Shown: positions 1-8,057 of the stretch, piece by piece
How positions within the stretch are numbered: the first letter of the stretch is position 1
Layout of the letters: every line of letters starts with the position of its first letter
NCBI GenBank assembly: GCA_018623135.1
Contig: JAAZVW010000009.1
Location: forward strand, 1 to 42,637
DNA: 42,637 bases
DNA from: Pseudomonadota bacterium
GTDB taxonomy: Bacteria > Pseudomonadota > Alphaproteobacteria > UBA1280 > JAAZVW01
Reading direction: 5' to 3'
Made by a program: the position numbers and the translations under genes
The notes under the pieces: model-generated
The model's database searches: none
Told to the model about the DNA's origin: nothing
Seen by the model: the letters and a program-made list of their open reading frames with translations, nothing else

Positions 1-2826
1 AATGCGCTTGATACAGGCGCAGGTGGCGATGTACTTTTAATTGCCGATAAAGTAGCTGTGTACCGCAATGGCGCGCAAACGCAGGCCAAAGGTGGCGATA
101 TAAGCGGCAATGGTGGTTTTATTGAGTTTTCCGGTTACGAGCGCTTGCATGTACTAGGCGCAGGCTTTAACACCACAGGCGCAGATGGCAACGGTACTGT
201 GCTTTTTGATCCGCAGGATATTATTGTACAAACAGGTGGCGGCGGCTCTTATGCCGATGTTGACTTATTTAGTGATAATTCAGGCGTAGATATTACAATT
301 GACCCTGCAACATTAGATGCGGTTGCTGGTGATGTTGTTTTAGAAGCAACGCGTGATTTATTAATAAACGATAGCATTACATTAACGACCGCAGGTGCGA
401 GTTTTACAGGTCGTGCAAATAACAATATTACAATGGCTGTAGGTACATCAATTACCACAAACAATGGTGATATAACCTTAGCTGCCGATTATGATTTTAG
501 TGGCGCAGGTGGTGCAGCACCAGATGATGTGGGGGATGTTTCCTTAGCTAGCGGTGTTACCGTTGCTACAAATGGCGGTGATTTTACCCTAACATCAACA
601 GGCGGTAATGTGCATTTTGGATCATCGGTCGGCTTAACCACTTCTGGCGGTGATATTAGCGTTACCAAAACAAGCGGACAAATCTGGATTGATTACAATG
701 CCGTATTAAATGCAGGCACTGGTGATGTTACCTTAAATGTAACCCCTCTAAGTGGTGATTATTCTACATTAAATCTTTTTAACGATGAAATTTTTAATAA
801 CGGTTCTGTTATTGGTGAAAATCTAGATTTACGAGCGCGTAGATTAAGAGATGCAAACACAGGGTATACAGTAGGTTACACAGGCAACAACAGTATTTAT
901 ATGTTAGGTGATACCTATGGTCAGCGTAAACAGTATATGGATGGTTTACGTATTTATGCTTTAAATATTCATACACCAACACTTACATATGATAATGCGC
1001 ATAGCTTAAATGCCTTTTTGAATGTACGAAACAACCAAAGCTTTACTTTAAATACAACCTCTAATACAGATGGTTTTGGTTATATTCAATCAGCCGGTGA
1101 TTTAACCTTTAATGGTCAATTTTCTGGTACATCAACGCAGGGTGCCTTTTATGTAAGAGACAACATTTATTTTGGCGCAAATTCTTATATAGAAACAACA
1201 TCAGGTGGTTTAAGTTTGTACGACTTTAGTGCCGATACGAATAATGATGGTGTGGGTAATATTATTATGGACCCAACCAGTTACCTAAATTTAACCCGAA
1301 ATCATCTTATTTATTTTACTTTTGTAGATGAGTTTCGTGTGTCTTCTGTTACAGGCTCAAATCTAATTGGTTTGCAGCCACGCAATAATAATGCTTCTGT
1401 TATAGATAACAATGGTGCTGCAGTAAACTTTACTGGGTCACGACTTTCTGTGTCCCAAGTGTTTGGCACGCATCCGCATAGCATGTCTTTAGGCTCTCAG
1501 GCTGATGCATTAGAAACAAACATACAAACACTACGGCTTACTCAAGACACGCCAAATATTTATATTAATGAAGTAGATGATTTGTTGCTCCACCAGAAAC
1601 CGTCAACAGATTTTACAGAATTTGGCATATTAGATATTACTTTGGCTGGTAACTTGTCATCAGAAGATAACTCTTCTAATACCCTGCCTATTATATCAAG
1701 CGCAGGGGATATCAGAATAGAAAAAACCGCAGGTGATTTTATAATACCAGAAATCATAACAGATAGTGGTGATATTACCCTTATTTCTGCCAATAATTTG
1801 GATGTTACAAATATGCCAACAACCACAAGCGGTAATATTACATTGGTTGGTAACGATATTATTAACTTTAATGATGTTATAACAACAACATCAGATGTAA
1901 ACCTTACATCGGGCACACTTACGTTTGGCGGTTCTGCAGGTATTCATGCAGATAAAATCAGCCTTAATGTACCAAATTTAGTAGATGTTCAAAATGTGGT
2001 GGCAACCTCTACAGATGCCGATGCTATTACCTTGCAAAACCTTGCAAACTTTACAGATATTAACGATGGTAATGCACAAATCACAGCATCAGCGGGTGGT
2101 GTGATTATTCAAAACGCAACAGCAGCTGTTGATATGCATGTAAATTCTGCTTCGGCGGCTTTTGATAATATTCAAGGCGATTTGAATTTTGTGAATGATC
2201 AAGTGTTCTCAATAGGTAGCTCAACGGTAAATGGTCATGTTGATATTACCATGGGCGATGGCACTCCATTAGAAAGTGATGCACCAGAACTAGAATTAAT
2301 CAAAGATAATCTAGTTGTTGCCGATGGTTTTGATACCCTTGTAAACGGTGAAGATCCATTTTTTGTACCTGTAAACGATACAACAATTGTTGATGATGTG
2401 ATTAATCAAACACCAGATCGTTTGAATGATGGTTCAAAAGGTAAGCCAATTGTAACAGGGCCAACCACAGCACCAAATACAGAAGTAAGCGGACAGCCTC
2501 AAACAGAACCTGAAGGCACAACAGTAGTTGATTTAGGTGGTTTTGAGCTAGAAATAGAAGTGTCTGAAACACCAACCTCAACAGAAATCGCAGATGATAC
2601 AGTAACAGAAAATACAGATGCGAATAAACTTGCGAAGCAAGAAGATGAAGAGGTATTGGTTGCCGAAGAGGGCCAATCTGTTGAAGGAAGTGAATCAACA
2701 GTTGCCTTAGAAGTAGACGACACCTTCAAAAAACTTTTATTAGGTTTAGTGCCAGATCGTGCTCTTAATCTAAAAAATTTAAAGGCGTATTTAGAAGGTT
2801 CTATAACCGCGCGCGTGTTTAAATAA
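1..2826 (+). CDS. Filamentous-haemagglutinin-type exoprotein (TpsA), 3' part
   Basis: This is the secreted partner of a two-partner (type Vb) secretion system, probably a surface adhesin. The reading frame is open from the first base, so the N-terminal signal and TPS domain lie outside the window; the GTG at 58 is internal. The first residues are typical of FHA-like beta-helix proteins: a GGDVLLIAD stretch, GNGGFIEFSG, then GTVLFDPQDI around residues 60-75 of the visible part. Short Gly/Asp/Thr/Asn-rich strands suited to a right-handed beta-helix follow. The last ~130 residues are acidic and Glu/Thr-rich and end in a short basic helical segment. I see no CdiA-like toxin domain or immunity gene, so contact-dependent inhibition is unlikely. 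A terminator follows, and the transporter gene lies 470 bp downstream. Family assignment is strong; ligand and exact length are unknown. Confidence 0.85.
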   Translation, partial: NALDTGAGGDVLLIADKVAVYRNGAQTQAKGGDISGNGGFIEFSGYERLHVLGAGFNTTGADGNGTVLFDPQDIIVQTGGGGSYADVDLFSDNSGVDITIDPATLDAVAGDVVLEATRDLLINDSITLTTAGASFTGRANNNITMAVGTSITTNNGDITLAADYDFSGAGGAAPDDVGDVSLASGVTVATNGGDFTLTSTGGNVHFGSSVGLTTSGGDISVTKTSGQIWIDYNAVLNAGTGDVTLNVTPLSGDYSTLNLFNDEIFNNGSVIGENLDLRARRLRDANTGYTVGYTGNNSIYMLGDTYGQRKQYMDGLRIYALNIHTPTLTYDNAHSLNAFLNVRNNQSFTLNTTSNTDGFGYIQSAGDLTFNGQFSGTSTQGAFYVRDNIYFGANSYIETTSGGLSLYDFSADTNNDGVGNIIMDPTSYLNLTRNHLIYFTFVDEFRVSSVTGSNLIGLQPRNNNASVIDNNGAAVNFTGSRLSVSQVFGTHPHSMSLGSQADALETNIQTLRLTQDTPNIYINEVDDLLLHQKPSTDFTEFGILDITLAGNLSSEDNSSNTLPIISSAGDIRIEKTAGDFIIPEIITDSGDITLISANNLDVTNMPTTTSGNITLVGNDIINFNDVITTTSDVNLTSGTLTFGGSAGIHADKISLNVPNLVDVQNVVATSTDADAITLQNLANFTDINDGNAQITASAGGVIIQNATAAVDMHVNSASAAFDNIQGDLNFVNDQVFSIGSSTVNGHVDITMGDGTPLESDAPELELIKDNLVVADGFDTLVNGEDPFFVPVNDTTIVDDVINQTPDRLNDGSKGKPIVTGPTTAPNTEVSGQPQTEPEGTTVVDLGGFELEIEVSETPTSTEIADDTVTENTDANKLAKQEDEEVLVAEEGQSVEGSESTVALEVDDTFKKLLLGLVPDRALNLKNLKAYLEGSITARVFK

Positions 2827-2832
2827 AAAACT

Positions 2833-2861
2833 AAGAAGAGGTTATAAAACCTCTTCTTTTT
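2833..2861 (+). terminator. Rho-independent terminator after the exoprotein gene
   Basis: An 11-bp inverted repeat (AAGAAGAGGTT / AACCTCTTCTT) with an ATAA loop runs into a T tract just after the stop codon. It suggests that the exoprotein gene and the downstream transporter gene are at least partly separate transcripts. Confidence 0.8.
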
Positions 2862-3009
2862 ACGATGCAGATAGGACACAGTTGCTTGTTTAATCAGGTT
2901 TTAATCAAAAGAACAGGGTGTACAAGTCGCTATCTATTCAGCTAATATAATATTTTAGAGTTTTAAAACTTTAAAAAGACGAATAAAAATAAATTTAAGG
3001 AATAAATAT

Positions 3010-3279
3010 ATGCGCTATGCCTTCTATCTTGTCGCAATTCTAGGAATTATGCCAGCAATGGCCATTGCGGGAGAAGACCCAGATTTTATGGAATATGAAG
3101 CTCAAAATGAATATGAAACAGAGGGCGTATATACAACAAGTCAAGGCCGCGTTTTTATTGTAGCTGGCGATAAAGTCTACCTACGACAAACGCAAGACTT
3201 AAACGATAAACGCTTAGATTTATTAAAAAAGTATATCGACCAGCATGATCAAGAAACACTTGTGTTTAATCAACAATAG
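3010..3279 (+). CDS. Small secreted protein between exoprotein and transporter
   Basis: An 89-residue protein of no family I recognise. It has a clear signal peptide: a basic N-terminus, a hydrophobic core over residues 4-18, and a probable cleavage site after AIA at about residue 20. The mature part is ~69 residues, acidic at first (Glu/Asp/Tyr-rich), then a stretch resembling a small beta-sheet (GRVFIVAGDKVYLRQ), then a basic helix. A good ribosome binding site (AAGGA) sits 8-9 bases before the ATG. The tpsB gene starts 18 bp after its stop, so the two are probably co-transcribed. By position it could be a periplasmic helper of the exoprotein or transporter, but nothing in the sequence proves that. 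Confidence 0.75.
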   Translation: MRYAFYLVAILGIMPAMAIAGEDPDFMEYEAQNEYETEGVYTTSQGRVFIVAGDKVYLRQTQDLNDKRLDLLKKYIDQHDQETLVFNQQ

Positions 3280-3297
3280 ATAAGACTGGATAGGATA

Positions 3298-4980
3298 ATG
3301 TCTCTTAAATTAAAAGTTAGTTTAGCAAGTTTATGTTCAGTTTTGTTGGCCGTGCCTGCATATGCGCAAAGCCTTCCAGAATCTGCCCTGCCTGGCGTTC
3401 TTCAAAAAAACTTGGAGCAAATGAAGCTGCCAGAAAAAGCAAAAACATATGCACCTGAAAAACAAAAAGCCCCTCAAAAAGAAGTGCTGCAAACTAATCA
3501 GCAATTAAGTGTTGAGCTTAAAGAAATTCGTTTGTCAGGCGTTACAAAACTTGCTCAAGATGAGCTAGATCCTATTATTAAGCCATTTATTGGCAAACCT
3601 TTAACAGAGCAAATGCTTAGTGATATTAAATACGCGATAGCGTTTAAATATTTTGATAAAGGTTACATACTTATTAAAGTCTTTTCTCCGCCACAGGTTG
3701 TTTCCGACGGTATACTAGATCTTCTTGTTGTAGAAGGTCGTATCGGTAGCGTTGTTGCCCCTAATATTGAACAATCAGGCGTAAGCCAAACACTTATTGA
3801 AAACCGTATTAAAGACTTGCCTCTAGATATGGTGTTTAATCAAGATGATGTAGAAACAATTATTGCAGACTTAGATAACTTGGCAGATCTAGATGCCCGT
3901 GTGCGTTTAAGCCCAGGTCAAGAATTTGGTCGTACAAACCTAAATATTCTTCTAAGCCCTGCAGAAGATGAAGTGCAAAGCATTTACGTTAATAACCATG
4001 GTTCAAGCCTTACAGGGCAACTACAAGCCGTGGCCGATTTACAAAAAACAAACCTTTTTGGCTTAGGTGAAACACTAAGTTTTACAGGCAACATGTCTAA
4101 AGGCCGAGATTCTCAGCAATATGCATTTTCTGCTAAGTTGCCAACAGGCTACAAAGGTATTACAGCGGATGTTAGCTACCGCCAGTCGAACCAAGATATT
4201 GGTTGGTTGTTTAAAACACTTCGTTCACGTGGTGAAAGTGAAATTTTTGAAATTGCTGCAAGTAAATATCTTGTAAATACAGCACGCCGTAGTGTTAATT
4301 TACGTGGTGGTTTAACAAAACGTACGCATAGCTCAGCTATCGCCAATGTACCAGATACAAAAGATGATATTACACAGCTATTTGTGGAAGCATCTTACCT
4401 TAAACGTCGTACAAATGCGGTTATGTATGCACAAGCACGCTTAAGTCGTGATATCGCAATTTGGGGTGCAAACGATGAAAACGATATCGATGGTACACGT
4501 GCAGGTGCACAGCGCGCGCTTATTTTTGAACCAACAGTTTACTATAGCCAACGCTTAAGTAATGCTTCTAGCTTTAATGCGACAGTTCGCGGTCAAATTG
4601 CATCGCATCGTTTGCCATCTTCTAATCTATTTAGTGTTGGTGGTTATGGCTCTGTTCGTGGTTTTGAACCCTCTTACGCATCTGCAGAAGCAGGTATAAG
4701 CGCAACGTTAGAATATAAACACATGGTTTATAATAATGGTCGCGCTGTTGTAGAGGTTATCCCATTTGTGGATTGGGCTGCAATTAAAAGCCGTGTACAA
4801 GGCAGTACACCAGATAGGCATCTAAAATCAGTAGGTCTTGCGGCAGAAGCAACTTTCCGCCCATCAGAATACGCAAAAGAAATTACCTTGCGTACAGATG
4901 TTGCCACACCAATTGGTGATTATCAAAACAGTTCTTTTGAAGGTGCACGCCTATACTTTAGCTTAGGCACTAAGTTTTAA
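3298..4980 (+). CDS. TpsB outer-membrane transporter (ShlB/FhaC/HecB family)
   Basis: The outer-membrane beta-barrel that exports the upstream exoprotein. Its 560 residues match the usual 550-590 of the family. The order is signal peptide (residues 1-23, ending AYAQS); a Lys/Gln/Pro-rich linker; a POTRA region at about 73-150 (VELKEIRLSGVTKL start, EGRIGSVV near its end); a second POTRA-like segment to about 225; then a barrel of alternating strands. The Omp85/TpsB signature VRGFEP is at residues 453-458, within the loop that reaches into the barrel. The protein ends in an aromatic residue (GTKF), as outer-membrane barrels do. The start ATG follows a weak GGATA site. Pairing with the upstream FHA-like protein makes the assignment firm; substrate specificity is inferred from adjacency. 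Confidence 0.92.
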   Translation: MSLKLKVSLASLCSVLLAVPAYAQSLPESALPGVLQKNLEQMKLPEKAKTYAPEKQKAPQKEVLQTNQQLSVELKEIRLSGVTKLAQDELDPIIKPFIGKPLTEQMLSDIKYAIAFKYFDKGYILIKVFSPPQVVSDGILDLLVVEGRIGSVVAPNIEQSGVSQTLIENRIKDLPLDMVFNQDDVETIIADLDNLADLDARVRLSPGQEFGRTNLNILLSPAEDEVQSIYVNNHGSSLTGQLQAVADLQKTNLFGLGETLSFTGNMSKGRDSQQYAFSAKLPTGYKGITADVSYRQSNQDIGWLFKTLRSRGESEIFEIAASKYLVNTARRSVNLRGGLTKRTHSSAIANVPDTKDDITQLFVEASYLKRRTNAVMYAQARLSRDIAIWGANDENDIDGTRAGAQRALIFEPTVYYSQRLSNASSFNATVRGQIASHRLPSSNLFSVGGYGSVRGFEPSYASAEAGISATLEYKHMVYNNGRAVVEVIPFVDWAAIKSRVQGSTPDRHLKSVGLAAEATFRPSEYAKEITLRTDVATPIGDYQNSSFEGARLYFSLGTKF

Positions 4981-5000
4981 GTAATTTGTACCACTTAGTA

Positions 5001-5028
5001 AAAAAGGCGATTTTTAAATCGCCTTTTT
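5001..5028 (+). terminator. Terminator after tpsB
   Basis: A stem of AAAAAGGCGAT pairing with ATCGCCTTTTT, with a T tract, starts 20 bp after the tpsB stop. It ends the two-partner secretion locus. Confidence 0.85.
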
Positions 5029-5055
5029 ATATGTAAAAACAAAGGGTATTAAAAG

Positions 5056-5550
5056 ATGAAACCCCAAATGGTGTCTCTAGATTTTTTCAAAACCGTTTTT
5101 GAGCAGAACATTACCGTGCTTTTAAATTGGGATGCTTTAAGTCATTCTCGTGCTCAAGCAAGAGTGAATGTAAAACTACTGACCTCACGAGAAGAACTTG
5201 AAAATTTATACACGCCTTGGCATTTGAATGCTCAGCAACAAGAAGTGGGTTACGATGGCACAACAGATGCCCCACTTAAAATTTCTCAGGTGCAAACATC
5301 TTTATCTTCTTTGAATCCGAAAAGACAAAAAGCAATTACAGAACTTGCGCAAAGTTTTTCTCAATACACTAAAGCTGTGGAGTTTTATGTGCCCCTTTAT
5401 AAGTTTTCAGAATCTCAATATTTTGTTTTAGATGCCAATCATAAACTTTCAGCACTTTATATGTCGGCGGTACCGTTTAAAATTATTGCTTTTGTTGTAG
5501 AAGCCCCAGCGACAACAGATATTTTGCAAGATTTAGAAAACCTGATTTAG
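5056..5550 (+). CDS. Hypothetical protein with ParB/Srx-like DxNHK motif
   Basis: A 164-residue soluble protein without signal peptide or membrane segment. I do not recognise a full-length family. Residues ~128-150 read FVLDANHKLSAL followed by hydrophobic strands (PFKIIAFVV). This resembles the DGxHR-containing segment of the ParB/sulfiredoxin fold, where a buried strand leads to a conserved Asp-x-Asn/His-His-Arg and a helix. An earlier strand-turn (FYVPLYKF) would fit the preceding part of that fold. The Arg is replaced by Lys here. It is flanked by terminators on both sides, so it is monocistronic. The function is unknown and the fold suggestion is only a motif-level inference. Confidence 0.6.
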   Translation: MKPQMVSLDFFKTVFEQNITVLLNWDALSHSRAQARVNVKLLTSREELENLYTPWHLNAQQQEVGYDGTTDAPLKISQVQTSLSSLNPKRQKAITELAQSFSQYTKAVEFYVPLYKFSESQYFVLDANHKLSALYMSAVPFKIIAFVVEAPATTDILQDLENLI

Positions 5551-5573
5551 CCCGATTTAGCCCGATTTAGCCC
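5544..5573. repeat. Three tandem copies of a 10-bp unit (GATTTAGCCC)
   Basis: The unit GATTTAGCCC occurs three times head to tail. The first copy contains the TAG stop of the preceding gene, so copy-number change would not alter the protein. A transcription terminator follows directly. It is probably a local slippage product. Confidence 0.85.
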
Positions 5574-5575
5574 AT

Positions 5576-5605
5576 AAAAAAGCCGCCCCTAAGGGCGACT
5601 TTTTG
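5576..5605 (-). terminator. Terminator shared by flgE (leftward) and the 164-residue gene
   Basis: A-rich flank, GCCGCCC / GGGCGAC stem with a CTAA loop, then T-rich flank. Read leftward the one imperfect pair is a G-U wobble; read rightward it is a C-A mismatch. The hairpin therefore suits flgE transcripts better but may act in both directions. Confidence 0.75.
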
Positions 5606-5633
5606 AGGAGAGATAGTATGCTTAAAGTATATC

Positions 5634-7346
5634 TTAACGTAGGTTAAGAAGTTCGTTAAGCATTTGGTCAACTGTAGATACAATCTTAGAGCTAGACTGA
5701 TACGCACGTTGGCTAATAATCAGGTTAGAGAACTCAGAGGCAATATCTACTGTTGATGACTCCAGCGAACCACTTTTAACAGTCGCTGTGTTACCAATAC
5801 CTGCTTCTTTAAATAACACACGTCCAGAATCATCTGTTTCTTGGAAGATGTTACCCGTAATTGCAGATAGTGAGTTAGGGTCTTGGAATACACCAATTTG
5901 CAGTTTGTATAGTTTTTTCGTTTCACCGTTTGTGAATGAACCTGTCACGAAACCTTCATCGTCAACAGATACACCCGCCAAAGTACCAGAACCGAAACCA
6001 TCTTGTGTAGAGAACAATGTGTTATATGCCGAAGCGAACTGAATCACACCATCGGTACCTACACCTGTACCAAACTCGTCTTGAATTCCAAGGTTAAAGT
6101 TAAAGGCTGTACCACCAGATGCCGCAAGCTGCGGTTGGTCTAGTGTAACAGTCATACCATTACCAAAGTTTACAACGTTTGTAATACCTGGCGTAATTGT
6201 AATTGGGCCTGCAATTGCCGCACCCGCACCGGCAGAACCGTCTTGCGCGTCATAAAGTGTTACTTCTTGCGTTGCAGAGTTATAGTCAATAGACCATGTA
6301 GAACCTGGGCCAGGGGCAATACCTTGCCATGTTGAATCTAGGTAGTCTACATATACGTCTTGCACACCATTGCCAAATGTGGCTTGTAAGTTTGTACCTG
6401 CTGTTGGCGCAGCTGCTGGGTCAACAAAACCAACAATTGGGCCTGCTGTTGTTTGTGTACCTGTGTAATCACCAAAGTCTAATGTAATTTGACCCTGTGG
6501 TACACCACCTGTCCAATCTACGTTAAACGATTGACCACCAACATAGTTCAAAGAACCATTTTCATTAAAGCGCACAGTACCGTTATGAATACGTGTATTC
6601 ACGCCCGATGTACCACCAGGTACGTTAGCACCATCTGTGTACACGGCAAAGTCCCATAAGTTTTGCGAACGCTTTACAAAAGCAACCGAAATATCTCGTG
6701 CACCACCTTGCGCATCAAAGAAACGATCATCAATCACAAAGTCAGCAAGGTTCGGGTCAGCCACAACGGCGTCTAACGAGTTTGCTAAACTTGTTGGGTC
6801 AGAATATAGATGCGGTGTTTCTGTAGATGTTAAGTTCAAACCTAGTTCTAAAGATTGTGTTGCACGTGCAGAGGCACCTACTGTTTGTAGCTCTACAGGT
6901 TCAGGGTTTTGTCGGTCAATAATTGTACCGTCAGATTCTGTACGCCAGCCCATTAAGTAGTTACCAGATGGGTGTCTCAAGAAACCACGAGAGTCTTCAC
7001 GAAAGGCACCATCACGTGAATAAAAGAATGCTGTGTCAGATGTAATATTACGTTCCGATGATAGTACAAAGAAACCGTTACCAGAAAGCGCAAGGTCTGT
7101 TGCGTTATCTGTTGCGGTTAAAGAACCTTGTACGTTTTGGTTGGTAATAACATCTGTATTTACACCACCAGAGTTAAAGGCAACGCCCGAAACACCAGCA
7201 GTTGTTACAAGTTGGTTAAATAGGGCAGAAGATGCCTTATAACCTGTTGTGTTTACGTTAGCTAAGTTATCAGAAATAACACTAATAGCTTCCGATTGGG
7301 CGTTAAGGCCCGATACACCTGTTGATAGAGATCCAAATAAACTCAT
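5634..7346 (-). CDS. flgE: Flagellar hook protein FlgE
   Basis: Forms the curved hook joining the flagellar rod to the filament; it is exported by the flagellar type III apparatus. The N-terminus (MSLFGSLSTGVSGLNAQS, then NLANVNTTGYKA) is the flagellar rod/hook N-terminal motif. The C-terminus (VDIASEFSNLIISQRAYQS) is the matching C-terminal domain, and the two form the inner coiled coil. Length is 570 residues against about 400 in E. coli; the extra length is in the Gly/Thr/Asp-rich outer domains (roughly residues 150-440). A strong GAGGAGG ribosome binding site lies 8 bases before the ATG. It is the last gene of a leftward fliK-flgD-flgE operon; flgD ends 14 bp upstream of its start. Confidence 0.95.
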   Translation of the reverse strand: MSLFGSLSTGVSGLNAQSEAISVISDNLANVNTTGYKASSALFNQLVTTAGVSGVAFNSGGVNTDVITNQNVQGSLTATDNATDLALSGNGFFVLSSERNITSDTAFFYSRDGAFREDSRGFLRHPSGNYLMGWRTESDGTIIDRQNPEPVELQTVGASARATQSLELGLNLTSTETPHLYSDPTSLANSLDAVVADPNLADFVIDDRFFDAQGGARDISVAFVKRSQNLWDFAVYTDGANVPGGTSGVNTRIHNGTVRFNENGSLNYVGGQSFNVDWTGGVPQGQITLDFGDYTGTQTTAGPIVGFVDPAAAPTAGTNLQATFGNGVQDVYVDYLDSTWQGIAPGPGSTWSIDYNSATQEVTLYDAQDGSAGAGAAIAGPITITPGITNVVNFGNGMTVTLDQPQLAASGGTAFNFNLGIQDEFGTGVGTDGVIQFASAYNTLFSTQDGFGSGTLAGVSVDDEGFVTGSFTNGETKKLYKLQIGVFQDPNSLSAITGNIFQETDDSGRVLFKEAGIGNTATVKSGSLESSTVDIASEFSNLIISQRAYQSSSKIVSTVDQMLNELLNLR

Positions 7347-7360
7347 TTAACTATCCTCCT

Positions 7361-8044
7361 CTAAAAATAACGAACGGTATCAATCTCATCTGGAGAAAGT
7401 AGACTACCGTCTTCTAGTACAAGAGAGGTCAAACCACCTCTTGTTTCAACGCCAACAGCGGTCTTAAACGTTTTTTGTTCTAACGTTACAGGGTCGCCTT
7501 CAGCATCAATTGCTTCAATTATAATTTTATATTCACCGCTTGGTTGCTGTTCGCCATCATCATTGGCACCAGCCCAACGGAATACATGTTCACCGGCTTT
7601 TACTTCACCGTTTTCTTCAAATATTTTTTCACCATCAGCATTATAAATACTAATGACTGTCTTAGCGGCTTGTCCGGCAAGTTCGTAAGTAATGTCAGAA
7701 GTCTGACCTTCGGTAAACGTGAACTTGTCTTTCATCGGCGCAAGTACTTCTGCACCTAGGTAACCTAGTAAGTCTGTTTGTGCTTGTAAGCCTGCCGCAT
7801 CAGACATTTTCTCTAGGTATTTATTACTCTGAATTTGTTGTTCTACTGCAGAATACTGGGCAATTTGGTTTGTAAACTCAGTAGGGTCTTGCGGGTTCAT
7901 CGGGTCTTGGCTTTGTACCTGTGTTACAAGTAAGTTTAAGAATGTTTCAAAGTTAATATTAGCCGCAGCAGAAGCTTCTTCTTTGCTTTTAACGACAATA
8001 TTACCGTCTCTATCTACTGCGTTTGATGGATCAAATGTAAACAT
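7361..8044 (-). CDS. flgD: Flagellar hook cap/assembly protein FlgD
   Basis: FlgD caps the growing hook and allows FlgE subunits to polymerise. The conserved N-terminal region is plain: FLNLLVTQVQSQDPMNPQDP, followed by FTNQIAQYSAVEQQIQSN. The C-terminal half holds the FlgD Ig-like/tudor region (FRWAGANDDGEQQPSGEYK). The frame is open to an ATG at 8065, but that ATG overlaps the fliK stop and has no ribosome binding site. The ATG at 8044 is preceded by AAGGAGATAAAGATA, so I place the start there, giving 227 residues, normal for the family. It lies 13 bp after fliK and is co-transcribed with it and flgE. Confidence 0.93.
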   Translation of the reverse strand: MFTFDPSNAVDRDGNIVVKSKEEASAAANINFETFLNLLVTQVQSQDPMNPQDPTEFTNQIAQYSAVEQQIQSNKYLEKMSDAAGLQAQTDLLGYLGAEVLAPMKDKFTFTEGQTSDITYELAGQAAKTVISIYNADGEKIFEENGEVKAGEHVFRWAGANDDGEQQPSGEYKIIIEAIDAEGDPVTLEQKTFKTAVGVETRGGLTSLVLEDGSLLSPDEIDTVRYF

Positions 8045-8057
8045 TATCTTTATCTCC

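Noticed and set aside
1-2826. Possible contact-dependent inhibition (CdiA) system
   Set aside because: There is no VENN-like motif, no variable toxin tip and no immunity gene after the exoprotein; the C-terminus is an acidic low-complexity tail.
2923-2951. A TATAAT hexamer (2946-2951) as promoter of the small secreted gene
   Set aside because: The -10 is perfect but the sequence 17 bases upstream (CAAGTC) is not a recognisable -35 and there is no extended -10; I could not support it in so A+T-rich a stretch.
5544-5573. Possible CRISPR or attachment-site repeat
   Set aside because: Only three 10-bp contiguous copies without spacers, and no cas or integrase gene; a simple tandem duplication.
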